From Lithobates sylvaticus (taxonomy: Eukaryota; Chordata; Amphibia; Anura; Ranidae): a DNA stretch of 64,000 nucleotides. The translations under genes and the position numbers were made by a program. Below, piece after piece: positions 1 to 10,684 of the stretch; within the stretch, counting starts at the first letter, position 1, and every line of letters starts with the position of its first letter. The notes below the pieces were generated by a model. It was not told the origin of the DNA. It saw only the letters and a list, made by a program, of their open reading frames with translations, and made no database searches. The DNA lies in assembly GCA_028564925.1 (NCBI GenBank), contig CM053033.1, forward strand, positions 85,652,468 to 85,716,467. Reading direction: 5' to 3'.

Positions 1-725
1 TACTTTTTGCTATAATAAATATCCCCAAAAAATATATAAAAAAACATTTTTTTTCCTCAGTTTAGGCCGATACGTATTCTTCTACATATTTTTGGTAAAA
101 AAAATCGCAATAAGCGATTATTGATTAGTTTGCGCAAAAGTTATAGCGTTTACAAAATAGGGGATAGTTTTATAGCATTTTTATTAATATTATTTTTTTT
201 TTTATTAGTAATGGCGGCGATCAGCGATTTTTATTGCGACTGCGACATTATGGCGGACACATCGGACATTTTTGACACATTTTTGGGACATTTGTCATTT
301 ATACAGCAATCACTGCTATTTAAATAGCACTGATTCCTATGTAAATGACAGTTGTAGTGAAGGGGTTAACCACTAGGGGGCGGGGAAGAGTCAGTGTGAC
401 GTGTTGTGTTTTTTTTACAGTAGGGGGGCGTGGCTGTACGTCTGACGTCATTGATCAGCGTTCCCGATGACAGGGAACCGCCGATCACTGACAGTCAGTG
501 TAGGAAGCGCGGGGAGAGGTTTGTTTACATAGACCTCTCCCCGTTCTTCAGCTCCGTAACCCGATCGCGGGATACCAGCGGCGATCGGGTCCGCTGGTCC
601 CGCGGCCGTGGTCACGGAGCTCCCGACCCACGGGCAGGCAAATGCACAATCACATACAGGTACGTGATTTTGCCTGCCCGTGCCATTCTGCTGACGTATA
701 TATGCAGTGGCCGGTCGGGAAGTGG
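1..725 (-). mobile_element. TTAA-flanked piggyBac-like nonautonomous element, truncated by window start
   Basis: The right border reads ...GGTCGGGAAGTGG followed by TTAA at 726-729. Read on the minus strand this is TTAA then CCACTTCCCGACC, the same terminus as elements at 25162 and 30711. A subterminal hairpin lies at 629-682. The 1-330 part holds the conserved inner block (a stretch reading TTTTGCGCAAA.. and a run near ATACGTATTCTTCTACATA) shared with the copies at 2455, 14203, 25162 and 30711. No transposase frame is present. Assignment to piggyBac is inferred from the TTAA target and CCACTT ends. The other end lies outside the window. The insertion interrupts the envelope-like fossil that resumes at 730. 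Confidence 0.7.
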
Positions 726-729
726 TTAA

Positions 730-1971
730 AGAAATTCATAATGCTTTCCCAGACAGAACCGAACCACCCTCCTATACCTGAAAAGGGATTCCATGAGTCC
801 CCCATACGTCTCATTTGGTCCTGCAATCTTGCCCTTTCCTCATTGTGACCTCTAATGTCACAATAGTCTGGGACTTCCAAATCTTCAGATGGCTTTGTAA
901 GATTATTCATGTATGTGCAGCATAAGGTTTTATCCCCGGTTAGGTCACACAGCCCTGTAAGAACCATCATCATTCTTTCTTGCCTTTGTTTAAAGTGGAG
1001 CTCCGTCCTGGGGAAATTTTTTTTTTTTTTTTTTTAAAAGTCAGCAGCTACAAATTATTGCAGCTGCTGACTTTTAAAAATCGGACACTTACCTGTCCCG
1101 GGGTCCAGCGATGCAGGGGAACGAGGACCCCCCCCTCGTTCCCCGAGCCACTCACGGCGCCGACATTCCTAATGTGGGAACCCGGCTGTGGCTTCACAGC
1201 CGGGCACCCACTGCGCATGCACGAGCGGCGCCGTGCGCCGTGATTTGACGCTCAGTCATCTGGGACACGTGACAGGTCCCAGATGACTGTGCGGCGCCGA
1301 GGGGGAAGTGACGTTTTGCCTGGGCAATGAAGGCAGCAGACTTCGAGGGACCCCCTAGCAACAGGCATTTAGAGGTGAGTAAAAAAAATTTTTTTTTTCC
1401 AATTTATTTTTTTTACATTTTTTTTTTTAATGATTTTTTTAAGCCCCTTTTGTTTTTTGACCGCAACCCCACTTTAATTACCTCTTGTTCAAACAACACT
1501 TTCCTAAGTTCCTCATTAAGGAACCACTGTGGCCAATGTGATAAGGTTATGTGATAAGGTAAATAGTCTTAGAATTGTGACAAATTGTGATGATGATCAG
1601 TATTAATTGTATAACATAAATGCTTGAATGTAATTGGTTGTTCATGGGACATTCCCTACAATGCCTTTCTTTGTTATTGCATATATTCTGTGAAGCTGGA
1701 ATAAACCATTGTATTCTTGATCATCCACACACTGTGTATGGTGTCTGATTACCCGACCGGTCACAGTTTTCCCATTGACCACCAGAGTCCAGCTCGAGCA
1801 CAGGAAAGAGGGGCTGAAACGGATAACCTTACAGTTTTCAACCATAATGACGATAAAATTTGAAGAAGCAGAATAGAAAACTTTTCGGTGAAAAGAAATT
1901 TCAGACAGTGTATGCGGTTTTTCTTTTTGTTCAGAAATTATATTTATTCTAAAACTGAATGTTAAAGGCAA
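730..1971 (-). mobile_element. Fossil retroviral envelope-like fragment (endogenous retrovirus)
   Basis: Minus-strand reading of 650-973 and 1642-1971 gives peptides that resemble a retroviral envelope: a cysteine-rich stretch ending in CC and, further on, a tryptophan/glycine-rich segment like the membrane-proximal part of a transmembrane subunit. The piece is broken, and two later DNA-transposon insertions cut it: the T2-like MITE at 994-1473 and the TTAA element ending at 725. No LTR, gag or pol was recognised nearby. The age is probably old, since it predates two MITE families. The family is undetermined; a gamma- or epsilon-like retrovirus is a guess. Chance resemblance cannot be excluded without a protein search. 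Confidence 0.4.
994..1473 (+). mobile_element. T2-like (Kolobok-type) MITE
   Basis: The element is bounded by TTAA at 990-993 and 1474-1477. Its ends are AGTGGAGCTCCG and, inverted, AGTGGGGTTGCGG. The centre holds an inverted repeat around a 'cagcagctac' motif at 1040-1075. Related sequence recurs at 50946-51300. There is no coding capacity. The TTAAAGTGG start resembles amphibian T2 MITEs, so Kolobok-type is inferred. Confidence 0.6.
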
Positions 1972-2070
1972 GAGACATTTTCAAACGACATTCTTTCATT
2001 CAGTAAATGTACAAAGATTTTTTCGTATGAATATTCTTGTCCGAAAATCGATAGTGTATGACCAGCATAA

Positions 2071-2285
2071 GGCTCGGTTCACATCTATGCAGTTTGCTTT
2101 TTATCCGTTTCTGCAGTGGTTTTTGCTGTGCAGTTGCAGTTTTTTTTTAATGCTTTTTTTTTTTTGGCCAATTTGTTGTTGGGCAGATTAAAAACACAAA
2201 TTGCTGCAAAAATGCACTTGCAGATTCTCCATTGAAGTATATTGAATGCATTAAGGTGAAAAAAAAATTACCTTTACAACCCCTT
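2071..2285 (+). mobile_element. Harbinger-like MITE fragment
   Basis: A left end reads TAA|GGCTCGGTTCACATC, the 'GG..TTCACA' terminus shared by many MITEs here with TWA target sites. The body (a long T tract and a block with GGCCAATTTGTTGTTGGGCAG) is present in the opposite orientation at about 54290-54385. No matching right end was found. Confidence 0.45.
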
Positions 2286-2294
2286 TTAATTTTT

Positions 2295-3575
2295 TTTTTC
2301 TTTAAATAAAAAAAATGTGATCTCTGACTCTGATGATATTTACCAGATTCACCTCTAATAGTATACTGTCTGTTCTTCTCAGAGTGGATTAGAGATTTTG
2401 CTCCCTATCCATATAGTTGGGTATTTATATTTACCACTGCATAGAGATATTTAACTTGTTGCCGACCGCCCACTGTCAATTGACGGCGGAGCGGTGCTGC
2501 TCTTGTGGCGGGCCGCCGTCATATGACGGCGCTAACTTTGCGGCCGCACGCGCATGCCCGCCGCGTCACTGGGGACCCGATGCGCGTGCCCGGCGGCCGC
2601 GATGTCCGCCGGGCACCCGCGATTGCCCAGTAACTGAGTAGGACTTTGATCTGTGTGTGTAAACACACAGATCCACGTCCTGTCAGAGAAGAGGAGACCG
2701 AGGGTGTGTCCCTTGTACATAGGGACACCGATCGGTCCCCTCCCCCCACAGTTAGAATCACTCACATAGGGAACATATTAACCCCTGCAGCGCCCCTAGT
2801 GTTAACCCCTTCCCTGCCAGTCACATTTATACAGTAATCAATGCATTTTTATAGCACGGATCGCTGTATAAATGTGAATGGTCCCAAAAATGTTTCAAAA
2901 GTGTCCGATATGTCCGCCGCAATATCGCAGTCATGATAAAAATCGTAGATCGCCGACATTACTCGTAAAAAAAAAATAATAAAAATGCTATAAATATATC
3001 CCCTATTTTGTAGACGCTATAACTTTTGCGCAAACCAATCAATATACGCTTATTGCGTTTTTTTTTTTTTTTTTTTTTTTTTTACCACAAATATGTAGAA
3101 GAATACGTATCGGCCTAAACTGACGAAAAAATTTGTTTAAAAAATTTTTTTTTATATTTATTATAATAAAAAGTAAAAAATATTGCGTTTTTTCAACTTT
3201 GTCCCTCTTATTTTATTTAGCGCAAGAAATAAAAACCGCAGAGGTGATCAAATACCACCAAAATAAAGCTCTATCTGTGGGGAAAAAATGATAAAAATTT
3301 TATTTGGGTACATCGTTGCATGACCGCGCAATTGTCATTCAATATGCAACAGCGCTGAAACCTGAAAAATGGCTTGGTCAGGAAGGGGGTGTTCGTACCT
3401 GGTAGGCAAGTGGTTAAGAATAAACTTTATTTTTTTATTTTTTAACTTTACATATTAACTAAAATTATACACCACACTTTTTTTAAGGTTATTATCCGAT
3501 CAATCTATTAATCAAAAACAATAATCAGCCAACTAATCGATTAGGGCTGCAACTAACGATTATTTTCATAATCTA
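2295..3575 (+). mobile_element. hAT-like element remnant, copy 1, hosting a TTAA element
   Basis: Flanks of the TTAA element at 2455-3413 match, nearly base for base, the flanks of the TTAA element at 54516-55735. The shared left flank ends ..CTGCATAGAGATAT and the shared right flank starts ..GAATAAA, then ACTTTACATATTAACTAAA. The terminal block TAGGGCTGCAACTAACGAT at 3541 onward is the hAT-like terminus also seen, in the other orientation, at 59618-59636. The left end of this copy is missing. Confidence 0.55.
2455..3413 (+). mobile_element. piggyBac-like TTAA element (959 bp)
   Basis: TTAA flanks both ends (2451-2454 and 3414-3417). Termini read CTTGTTGCCGACC and, inverted, CCACTTGCCTACC. 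A subterminal hairpin (GACGGCGG/CCGCCGTC) sits at 2482-2520. The inner conserved block of the family lies at about 2930-3300. It is noncoding. The site is the same TTAA of a hAT-like host that holds a different TTAA element at 54516. Confidence 0.72.
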
Positions 3576-4046
3576 TACTAGTGCCTTTTTGATGATATCA
3601 GTTTGCATTACCTGTGTTTTTTTTTTTTTTTTTTCACCTTATAAACACCATTCTATTTTCACCTATTTCAGAGTTCTGCTTTCATTCTTTAAGAACCGAC
3701 TACAGTGAAACCTAAACACAGGAGGCGTTCCTACCTACTAAAGTGCGCAAATTTCCGGCAAGTTATAATGGAGGGTGAATCTCCACCTTACGTTTTTCTG
3801 TTTGTCATTTACAGTTTCTGTTCGCTTTGTCTGGAATCAGAACTTCTTTTTCAAAAACAAAATTAAAATATGCAAAGGCATTATATTTTTCACCCAAGGT
3901 ACAAAACTGGATTATGGTGATTGTCACTTGTGTAACCTGTTCTCATCGGTTGTACGGCTATGATCTTGTCACATTACAGTTGCATTCTGAGGACTGTATA
4001 ACATGGAAAAAAAAAAAAGTTTTTCCATGAATAAATTATTGAAGGT
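3576..4046. other. Unassigned sequence
   Basis: AT-rich sequence with a long T tract at about 3620-3636. I see no convincing reading frame, terminal repeat or RNA motif. The small open frames here lack codon structure. Confidence 0.5.
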
Positions 4047-4235
4047 TAAGGCCCCATACACACTATTAGATTTTCTGCAGATTTTTGTCTTCAGATTTAC
4101 CAAAACCATATAATATGATGTTGAACCTTAGGAGTTTCAATTTGTATGCAATCAGGCAGGCCCTTGCATTGCATGGTTTTGGTAAATCTGAAGACAAAAA
4201 TCTGCAGAAAATCTAATAGTGTGTATGGGGCCTTA
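4047..4235. mobile_element. Short palindromic MITE (Harbinger-like ends)
   Basis: Two arms of about 65 bp (TAAGGCCCCATACACACTAT... and its inverse) flank a spacer of about 55 bp. The GGCCCC start resembles the larger GGCCCCTTTCACAC MITEs at 9163 and 29762. The arms look almost identical, so the copy seems young. The target duplication is ambiguous because the ends are themselves TAA/TTA palindromic. Confidence 0.65.
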
Positions 4236-5129
4236 GTTGTCCATGATGCCACTAGTCTCTATTGAATGGGAAGGCTGCATTCTCATTCATATGACCTGTC
4301 ATAGATGTCACTGTTCTCTAGTCAATATACTGTACAGGACAGGCTGCTGCATTCTCATGACTATGAAGCCTCTTATTGATATAACTGGAATCCACTGAAA
4401 GGATAGGCTTTGTTCTCATGAACATGAAGCTTTTCGGTAATGTAACTGGTATTCACTTAAAGGATAGGCTGTATTTAAGGAGGAGCTTAGGCGCGTTAGC
4501 AAGCCCGCATGTGCAGAGCCCGCCAGGAAGTCGGCACTGCACAGCGCTAATCGCAGGCAGTGAAACCTTTTCCCAATCTGCGGCTGCCGAAATCGAGAAA
4601 TGTCTTACTGACTGCCTGCAATTAGCGATGTGCAGCACCAACTTCCTGGCAGGCTATGCACGTGCGGGTTGCGAACACGCCTGAGCTCATCCTTACTTTG
4701 GTGAGTATTGCTAGAGAAGTTTTTTTATTTTTATTATTTTTTTTTCGGGGGGGGGGGGAGTGCATGTGATGAGCGTAGGTCCAATCATCACTGTCAAGAC
4801 AGGTCAGGGGTCATGCAGCCTCGTAGGACAGTCAGAGGAGAATGAAAACTACTCCTGCAAGCTTTAAGAAGACACTGATAGAAGTCACAAGCCTGCTATA
4901 TACTGCTGATGAAAAACAGGTATTTAGCAATTTATACTTACTAAAATAATTGCATTTCCGTGTACTGTGGGAGACCAGCTATAGTGAATGCAGGGTCCTG
5001 AGTTTAGTAACAAGTGTCAATAATGTCACAGTTGTCTAGTGATTAGATGGGTCGCATTCTCATGAACATGGCATTTCTCGGTGATGTCACAGGATTCTAA
5101 ATAATAGATCTCAGTCTAATTTCATATAC
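4236..5129. other. Mostly unassigned; contains a palindromic MITE at 4476-4695
   Basis: Apart from the inverted-repeat element annotated separately, the stretch holds low-copy-looking sequence with a T/G tract at 4720-4760. No exon-like frame was recognised. Confidence 0.45.
4476..4695. mobile_element. MITE with arms of about 88 bp
   Basis: The left arm begins TAAGGAGGAGCTTAGGCG and the right arm ends CTGAGCTCATCCTTA. The arms align over about 88 bp with roughly a dozen differences, including the shared core GCCAGGAAGT and the GCAGGCAGT edge. The open frames on both strands here are products of the palindrome. Confidence 0.6.
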
Positions 5130-5255
5130 CTGTACAAGCAGAGGCATATTTATTTCAGGTACTTGTATAGCGCTATCAATTTACCCAGTGCTTTACATAT
5201 TTATTATACATTCACATCAGTCCCTGCCCTCATGGAGCTTACAAGCTAAGGTGTT
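5130..5255 (+). repeat. Interspersed repeat 'TATAGCGC..GCTTTACA', copy 1
   Basis: This contains TATAGCGCTATCAATTTACC, AGTGCTTTACATA and GAGCTTACAAGCTAAGG in order. The same order of motifs recurs at 61570-61700. The class (SINE-like or tail of another element) is not evident. No RNA polymerase III box pair could be placed with confidence. Confidence 0.5.
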
Positions 5256-5933
5256 TACTTTTTCTTGTTGTAATTTCTAGTCTTTACCCGAAGAGGTAAT
5301 TCAACTACAGATGTTTTTAGTACACAAAACTAACTGTACATCTTGTTTTTCGTAGCTTTCAATTTGTAATTTGTATGTCATTGTGTAAGATTTTCATCGA
5401 CTAGAAAGTGACGTTTTTTGCTTTGGAAATTTAGGCCATTTTTCAAAGGATGGCTTGGAACTCATTGTTGGCCCCAGTGAGGCCCTTGTGGACACCTGCA
5501 GCTTAGTCTGACCGTTTCATTGTCTAGTGCTTAAGAACATTTTCCTGGCTCGGTTTTTCACTTGCTGAACTTCATCTGTGTGTTGAAAGGGGCGAACAAT
5601 AAGTCATTGACCAGCGCCAACAAGCCCTTTTCTTACCTGCCCTTCAACCATAATATTTTATTTACTGTGGAGAAGCTTGAGTGCCTTGAAGAAGAAGGCT
5701 GTTTCAGGCAGACAATGAGCACCTTTTAGGAAAAGGATTATGAGGGAGAAGGCTCTCTGCAGCTATGTGTACAGGTGGGTAGTGTGGACGAAGGCCAGGA
5801 ATTGTTTTTTTTTTTTTTTTTTTTCAATGTGTTTACACAAAATCGACAGACTTGTTGAAAGCTGAGCCTCCACCTGCCATAATGAAAGACCAGAAAGAAT
5901 TTTCAGTTCAGCCTATCTCTTCTGTATGAAGAT
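5256..5933. other. Unassigned sequence
   Basis: Sequence of ordinary composition with a T tract at 5808-5824. No frame, terminal repeat or RNA gene was recognised. It could be low-copy intergenic or intronic DNA. Confidence 0.45.
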
Positions 5934-5936
5934 TAA

Positions 5937-8730
5937 GGATGGGCCCGGTGTTCGATTCGAATCGAGCACCGGGCGTTCGCTCGCTCGGCGAGCCCAGAAC
6001 TATTGGGGCCGCTCGCATCAAATTCGTGTGATGCGAGCGGCCCCGCAATGCATTGCGGCCCGCGCAGTGCAATGCTGGCTGATGATTGGCCAAGCATGCA
6101 CTGTGACCCCGCATGCTTGGCCAATCACAGCGCAGGCAGCGAGGAGAGCCATAATTGGCTACAGGCAGGATGCCTGTAGCCAATTATAGCTCAGGGGCGT
6201 TGGTACACGCCCCACGGTATAAGAGGCCGCCGTGCCAGCGGCCTCGCATATTCTGTTTCAGTCAGTGTCAGCGTGTCAGAGTGCTGCTGACAATATGTGC
6301 TTTATTTCTGGGGATATGTGTGTGCGTGCTGTTAGAACAGCATTGCAGTATCACATCTGGGGGGTGTCTATAGGTGGCCTGTGAAGGGGGGCAGGTTTCC
6401 TGTGCTTAGAACTTTCCCTGCAAAAAAGTGTCATTTTTGCAGGAAAAAAGCTATTTAAAAGCACTCGCGGCTAATGAATTGATGGCTCCTGTAACATAGA
6501 GAACTGTCATTCATTGATAAAAAAAAAAAACAAAAAAAAAAGCGTAGGGGTCCCCCCTAATTCAATAACCAGGCCCTTGAGGTCTGGTATGGATTTTAAG
6601 GGGAACCCTAGCCCAAAAAAATGGCGTGGGGTCCCCCTCAAAATCCATACCAGACCCTTATCCGAGCACGCAACCTGGCAGGCCGCAGGAAAAGAGGGGG
6701 GGACGAGAGCGGCCCCCCTCCCGCCTGAATCGTACCAGGCCACATGCCCTCAACATTGGGAGGATGCTTTGGGGGTCTAAGACCCCCAAAGCACCTTGTC
6801 CCCATGTTGATGAGGACAAGGGCCTCTTCCCCACAACCGTGCCCGGTGGTTGTGGGGGTCTGCGGGCGGGGGGCTTATCGGAATCTGGAAGCCCCCTTTA
6901 ACAAGGGGACCCCCAGATCCCGGCCCCCCCCTGTGTGAAATGGTAAGGGGGTACAAAAGTACCCCTACCATTTCACCAAAAAAGTGGCAAAAATGGTAAA
7001 AATGACAGGAGACGGTCTTTGACAATTCCTTTATTAAAATCTTCTTTCTTCTTTCTTCATCCTTCGGTTTCTTCATCTTCTCCTTCCGTCTTCTCCTTCC
7101 GTCTTCTCCTTCCGTCATCTTCTTCCATCTTCTTCTTCCATTTTCTTCTTCCTCCGATCCGCTTCTTCTTGCGCTGGTCTTCTCGTCCTTCTCGTCCGGC
7201 ATCTTCTTCCGTCGGCGTCGGCGTCGGTGTCTCTGTCTCTTCTTGGGCCGCTCCGTGCAATGGGAGGCTCCCGCTGTGTGAGGCTCCGCTCCGTCTGACA
7301 GGTCTTTTATAATGGAGGGCACCTGGTGACCCCGCCCCTCTGACGCACGGGGACGTCATGGGGAATTCCATGATGGCTTTCCCCATGACGTCAAAGGGGG
7401 GCGGGGTCACCAGGTGCCCTCCGTTTTAAAAGACCTGTCAGACGGAGCGGAGCCTCACACAGCGGGAGCCTCCCATTGCGCGGAGCGGCCCAAGAAGACA
7501 CCGACACCGACGGAAGAAGATGCCGGACGAGAAGGACGAGAAGACCAGCGCAAGAAGAAGCGGATCGGAGGAAGAAGAAAATGGAAGAAGATGACGGAAG
7601 GAGAAGATCTTAATAAAGGAATTGTCAAAGACCGTCTCCTGTCATTTTTACAATTTTTGCCACTTTTTTGGTGAAATGGTAGGGGTACTTTTGTACCCCC
7701 TTACCATTTCACACAGGGGGGGGGGGGGGGGCCGGGATCTGGGGGTCCCCTTGTTAAAGGGGGCTTACAGATTCCGATAAGCCCCCCGCCCGCAGACCCC
7801 CACAACCACCGGGCACGGTTGTGGGGAAGAGGCACTTGTCCTCATCAACATGGGGACAAGGTGCTTTGGGGGTCTTAGACCCCCAAAGCATCCTCCCAAT
7901 GTTGAGGGCATGTGGCCTGGTACGGTTCAGGCGGGAGGGGGGGCCGCTCTCGTCCCCCCTCTTTTCCTGCGGCCTGTCAGGTTGCGTGCTCGGATAAGGG
8001 TCTGGTATGGATTTTGAGGGGGACCCCACGCCATTTTTTTGGGCTAGGGTTCCCCTTAAAATCCATACCAGACCTCAAGGGTCTGGTATGGATTTTGAGG
8101 GGGACCCTACGCCATTTTTTTAAAAAAAAATTTTGGCTGGGGTTCCCCTTAATATCCATCCCAGACCTGAAGGGCCTGGTTATTGAATTTGGGGGGACCC
8201 CTACGCTTTTTTTTTTTCATTTTTTTTATTTTTTATCAATGACTTTTTTTTTATGAATGAGTTTCAATGAATGACTGTTCTCTGTATTACGGGAGCCGTC
8301 AATACACATTAGCCGCGAGTGATTTTAAATAGCTTTTTTACTTTCAAAAATGACACTTTGCGCAGAGACAGTTCTAAACACGGGAAACATGCGCCCCTTC
8401 ACAGGCATACTATAGACACCCCCCAGGTACGAAATTTAAAGGAATATTACACTTTTATTGTTTCAATTTAAGCATTATTAAAATCACTGCTCCTGAAAAA
8501 ACGGCCGTTTTTAAAACTTCTTTTTGCATTGATACATGTCCCCTGGGGCAGGACCCAGGTCCCCAAACACTTTTTATGACATTAACATGCATATTAGCCT
8601 TTAAAATTAGCACTTTTAATTTCGAACGTTCGCATCCATTATAACTAATAGCGTTCTAAAGCTCGCACGGACTTTAGGTCCGTTCACGGGTTCTGGTGCG
8701 AGCCGAACGGGGGGGTGTTCGGCTCATCCC
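5937..8730. mobile_element. Harbinger-like foldback element (2.8 kb)
   Basis: The element is flanked by TAA at 5934-5936 and 8731-8733. Ends read GGATGGGCCCGGTGTTCG and, inverted, GGGATGAGCCGAACACC. The inner 6358-8427 is a giant inverted repeat, annotated separately. The left unique part (5937-6350) is rich in small perfect hairpins, for example around 6009-6041 and 6150-6187. No transposase frame exists; the arginine- and lysine-rich frames at 6777-7322 and 7057-7410 are translations of GAA/GAC-type triplet runs. Superfamily is inferred from the TAA duplication and end motif. Confidence 0.65.
6358..8427. repeat. Giant inverted repeat, arms of about 1 kb
   Basis: Centre near 7368, where ACCTGGTGACCCCGCCCC (7321) faces its inverse ending at 7415. 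The arms run out to GGGGGGTGTCTATAGG (about 6360) and its inverse (about 8425). The right arm carries an extra tandem copy of a 60-70 bp block (8060-8160), a few indels and scattered substitutions, so the arms are similar but not identical. Confidence 0.85.
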
Positions 8731-8733
8731 TAA

Positions 8734-9159
8734 TGAAGATGTCATGACTGCAGATAATATGGCTCCCACATGTCCCTAGCTTGAAGTCAATTGATAGACC
8801 GAGTTTCCTTCACCATTCAGAACTGCTTCCTTCATTATGTGCCTTAGAATTTTTGAGAGTACTCCTGAGGAATAAAGGCGTTGTAACTAATTTTGGTTCA
8901 GCCCAGAGTGTAGTCCTTCGTTATAAGCCAATCTAGTGAATTGGTAGATGGTCTTGACTGCTGAGAAGCATAGGTGTGTGTTAACCAGCTATTACAAACA
9001 AATACCTTGCCCCCCAAAAAAAGACGCCAGGCTGATTTAAGTTGGAATTAGGGCAAGGTCGCAGCTTTATTAAATTTACCAACTGTAACAATCTGCAAAA
9101 TACCACGTAATTCCAGTCACAGTTATGCCGTGAGCATCCATAACAAAACACAGATAGTC
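8734..9159. other. Unassigned sequence
   Basis: No reading frame or repeat boundary was recognised between the foldback element and the MITE at 9163. Confidence 0.5.
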
Positions 9160-9162
9160 TAA

Positions 9163-9528
9163 GGCCCCTTTCACATGGGCGGATCCGCTAACTCAGCTGG
9201 GGATCACTCCATTGTTCCCCGCAGGCGGATGACAGGTCCATCTCTTCTCACTGTGCAAGGACGGACCTGTCAGAGTCCCGCTCCCTCTATGGGGGGGGGG
9301 GAGGGAGGAGATCGAACTGTCCATTTTCATCCGAACCGCCAGACCGGTGGCAAACCTAACGTCATACATCTGTTTTGAGTGGATCTTGTCGGATCGGATG
9401 GTAGACGGGTGTCAGTGGACACATCTTTGCTGACATTCGCCTGCCCATAGAAGTCAATGGGTGGCCCGCTCGGATCCACCTGAAAACGTATAGGCGGATC
9501 CGAGTGGGCTGATCATGTGAAAGGGGCC
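9163..9528. mobile_element. Harbinger-like MITE with TAA duplication
   Basis: TAA at 9160-9162 and 9529-9531 flanks GGCCCCTTTCACATG and its inverse CATGTGAAAGGGGCC. The subterminal regions are also inverted (GGCGGATCCG motif near both ends). It is noncoding at 366 bp. The GGCCCC..TTCACA end plus a TWA duplication fits PIF/Harbinger MITEs. Confidence 0.75.
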
Positions 9529-9531
9529 TAA

Positions 9532-10676
9532 GAGGCCTATCTCCACCATCCGTGTGAGACGGGCATTAAACTGATCCTAGAATTAAACTTGAGGGCATGG
9601 TCCATAAAGCAATATCCATCGATGGCAAGGTAGAACCGCCAATAAAGCTGTGACAAAAATCACAACGGGCAGGGTGGGTGGGCAACGTTTGTGACGTCAG
9701 AATCTTTTCAAAGTAGTCGGACGTGCCCTTGTGTAACCTTTTCTAGAGTTCAGGTTCCACCCAATCACCTCGTGCCTTAGTGGCCAATCCCAACTGAGCC
9801 ATTTAATCTTCCCGTTTTGGTTAACGCTCACGTAGCTGCCAAGCTTCAAGCAGTGAAGGCTCCCTTTTCCTAGGAGGGAGGGAGGGTGGTCAAGGGGCTC
9901 TGGCAGTATTCTTTGGACAGAATGTCATATCATTCTTCCCATTTCCTGTGAGCCCAGTGTGTTTACACACCCCATAGGGGTCATTTAATCAGGCTGTTCT
10001 CATAGTACTCCCAAGATTGAGTGGTGGTGGTGCTCATACCGCATTACATGACCACCCCTCAGTCCATGAAAAATGACTGCCCCTAGTGGTGTAAAAAGGG
10101 AAGGCTACAGTGATGTCACTGGACCAGGTAGAAGACTGCAGGAAAATGGTCTGTATAGAGTATTTTTTTAAAAAATTCCTGGAGCTGGGGGGGGGGGGGG
10201 GTCTGGTTAGGAGTTAAATGTACGAATTTCTGCTTTAGACATTTCATACTTTATCTAGGATTAGAAGGAAAAAAAATGGCTTAGTATGCACTTTACGTGG
10301 CTGCCTCACCTGCAGGTCCAATAGCATTTCATCATATCCTTGTATCGTGTAGGAATCAATCGGCTGTTTTTTTTTTTTTCTTTAATATGAATTTTAAGCA
10401 ATTAGAAGGTTGTGTCGTTGGTATGAAGTGAGGAATGTATAAACTGGCAAGCAAATGTAGAACCTAAAGAGATATATACTGCTTGTATGAAGGCTCGTTC
10501 ACACCGGCAACAGTGGCCCCGGTGTGTGCTGTGAAGGTACTGGTGCTTTTAATGATGCAGCACACTGTTAACTTTTTTATTTTTTTCCAACTTTATTGAA
10601 ATGAGATCTTATTCCTATTTATGCACTGCATGCTGCGTGTGATGCTGTCTCAACATTCTGTGCTAAAAAAAGTAGG
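9532..10676. other. Mostly unassigned; partial Harbinger-type end near 10494
   Basis: Contains a G tract at 10188-10201 and a T tract at 10368-10379. An AAGGCTCGTTCACACCGG motif near 10491 looks like a single Harbinger-type terminus, but its partner end was not located with confidence. No gene was recognised. Confidence 0.4.
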
Positions 10677-10684
10677 ATTAATTC

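Noticed and set aside
6777-7322. 181-codon arginine/glutamate-rich frame, minus strand
   Set aside because: It is a translation of GAA/GAC-like triplet runs in one arm of the foldback element; a mirrored version exists in the other arm.
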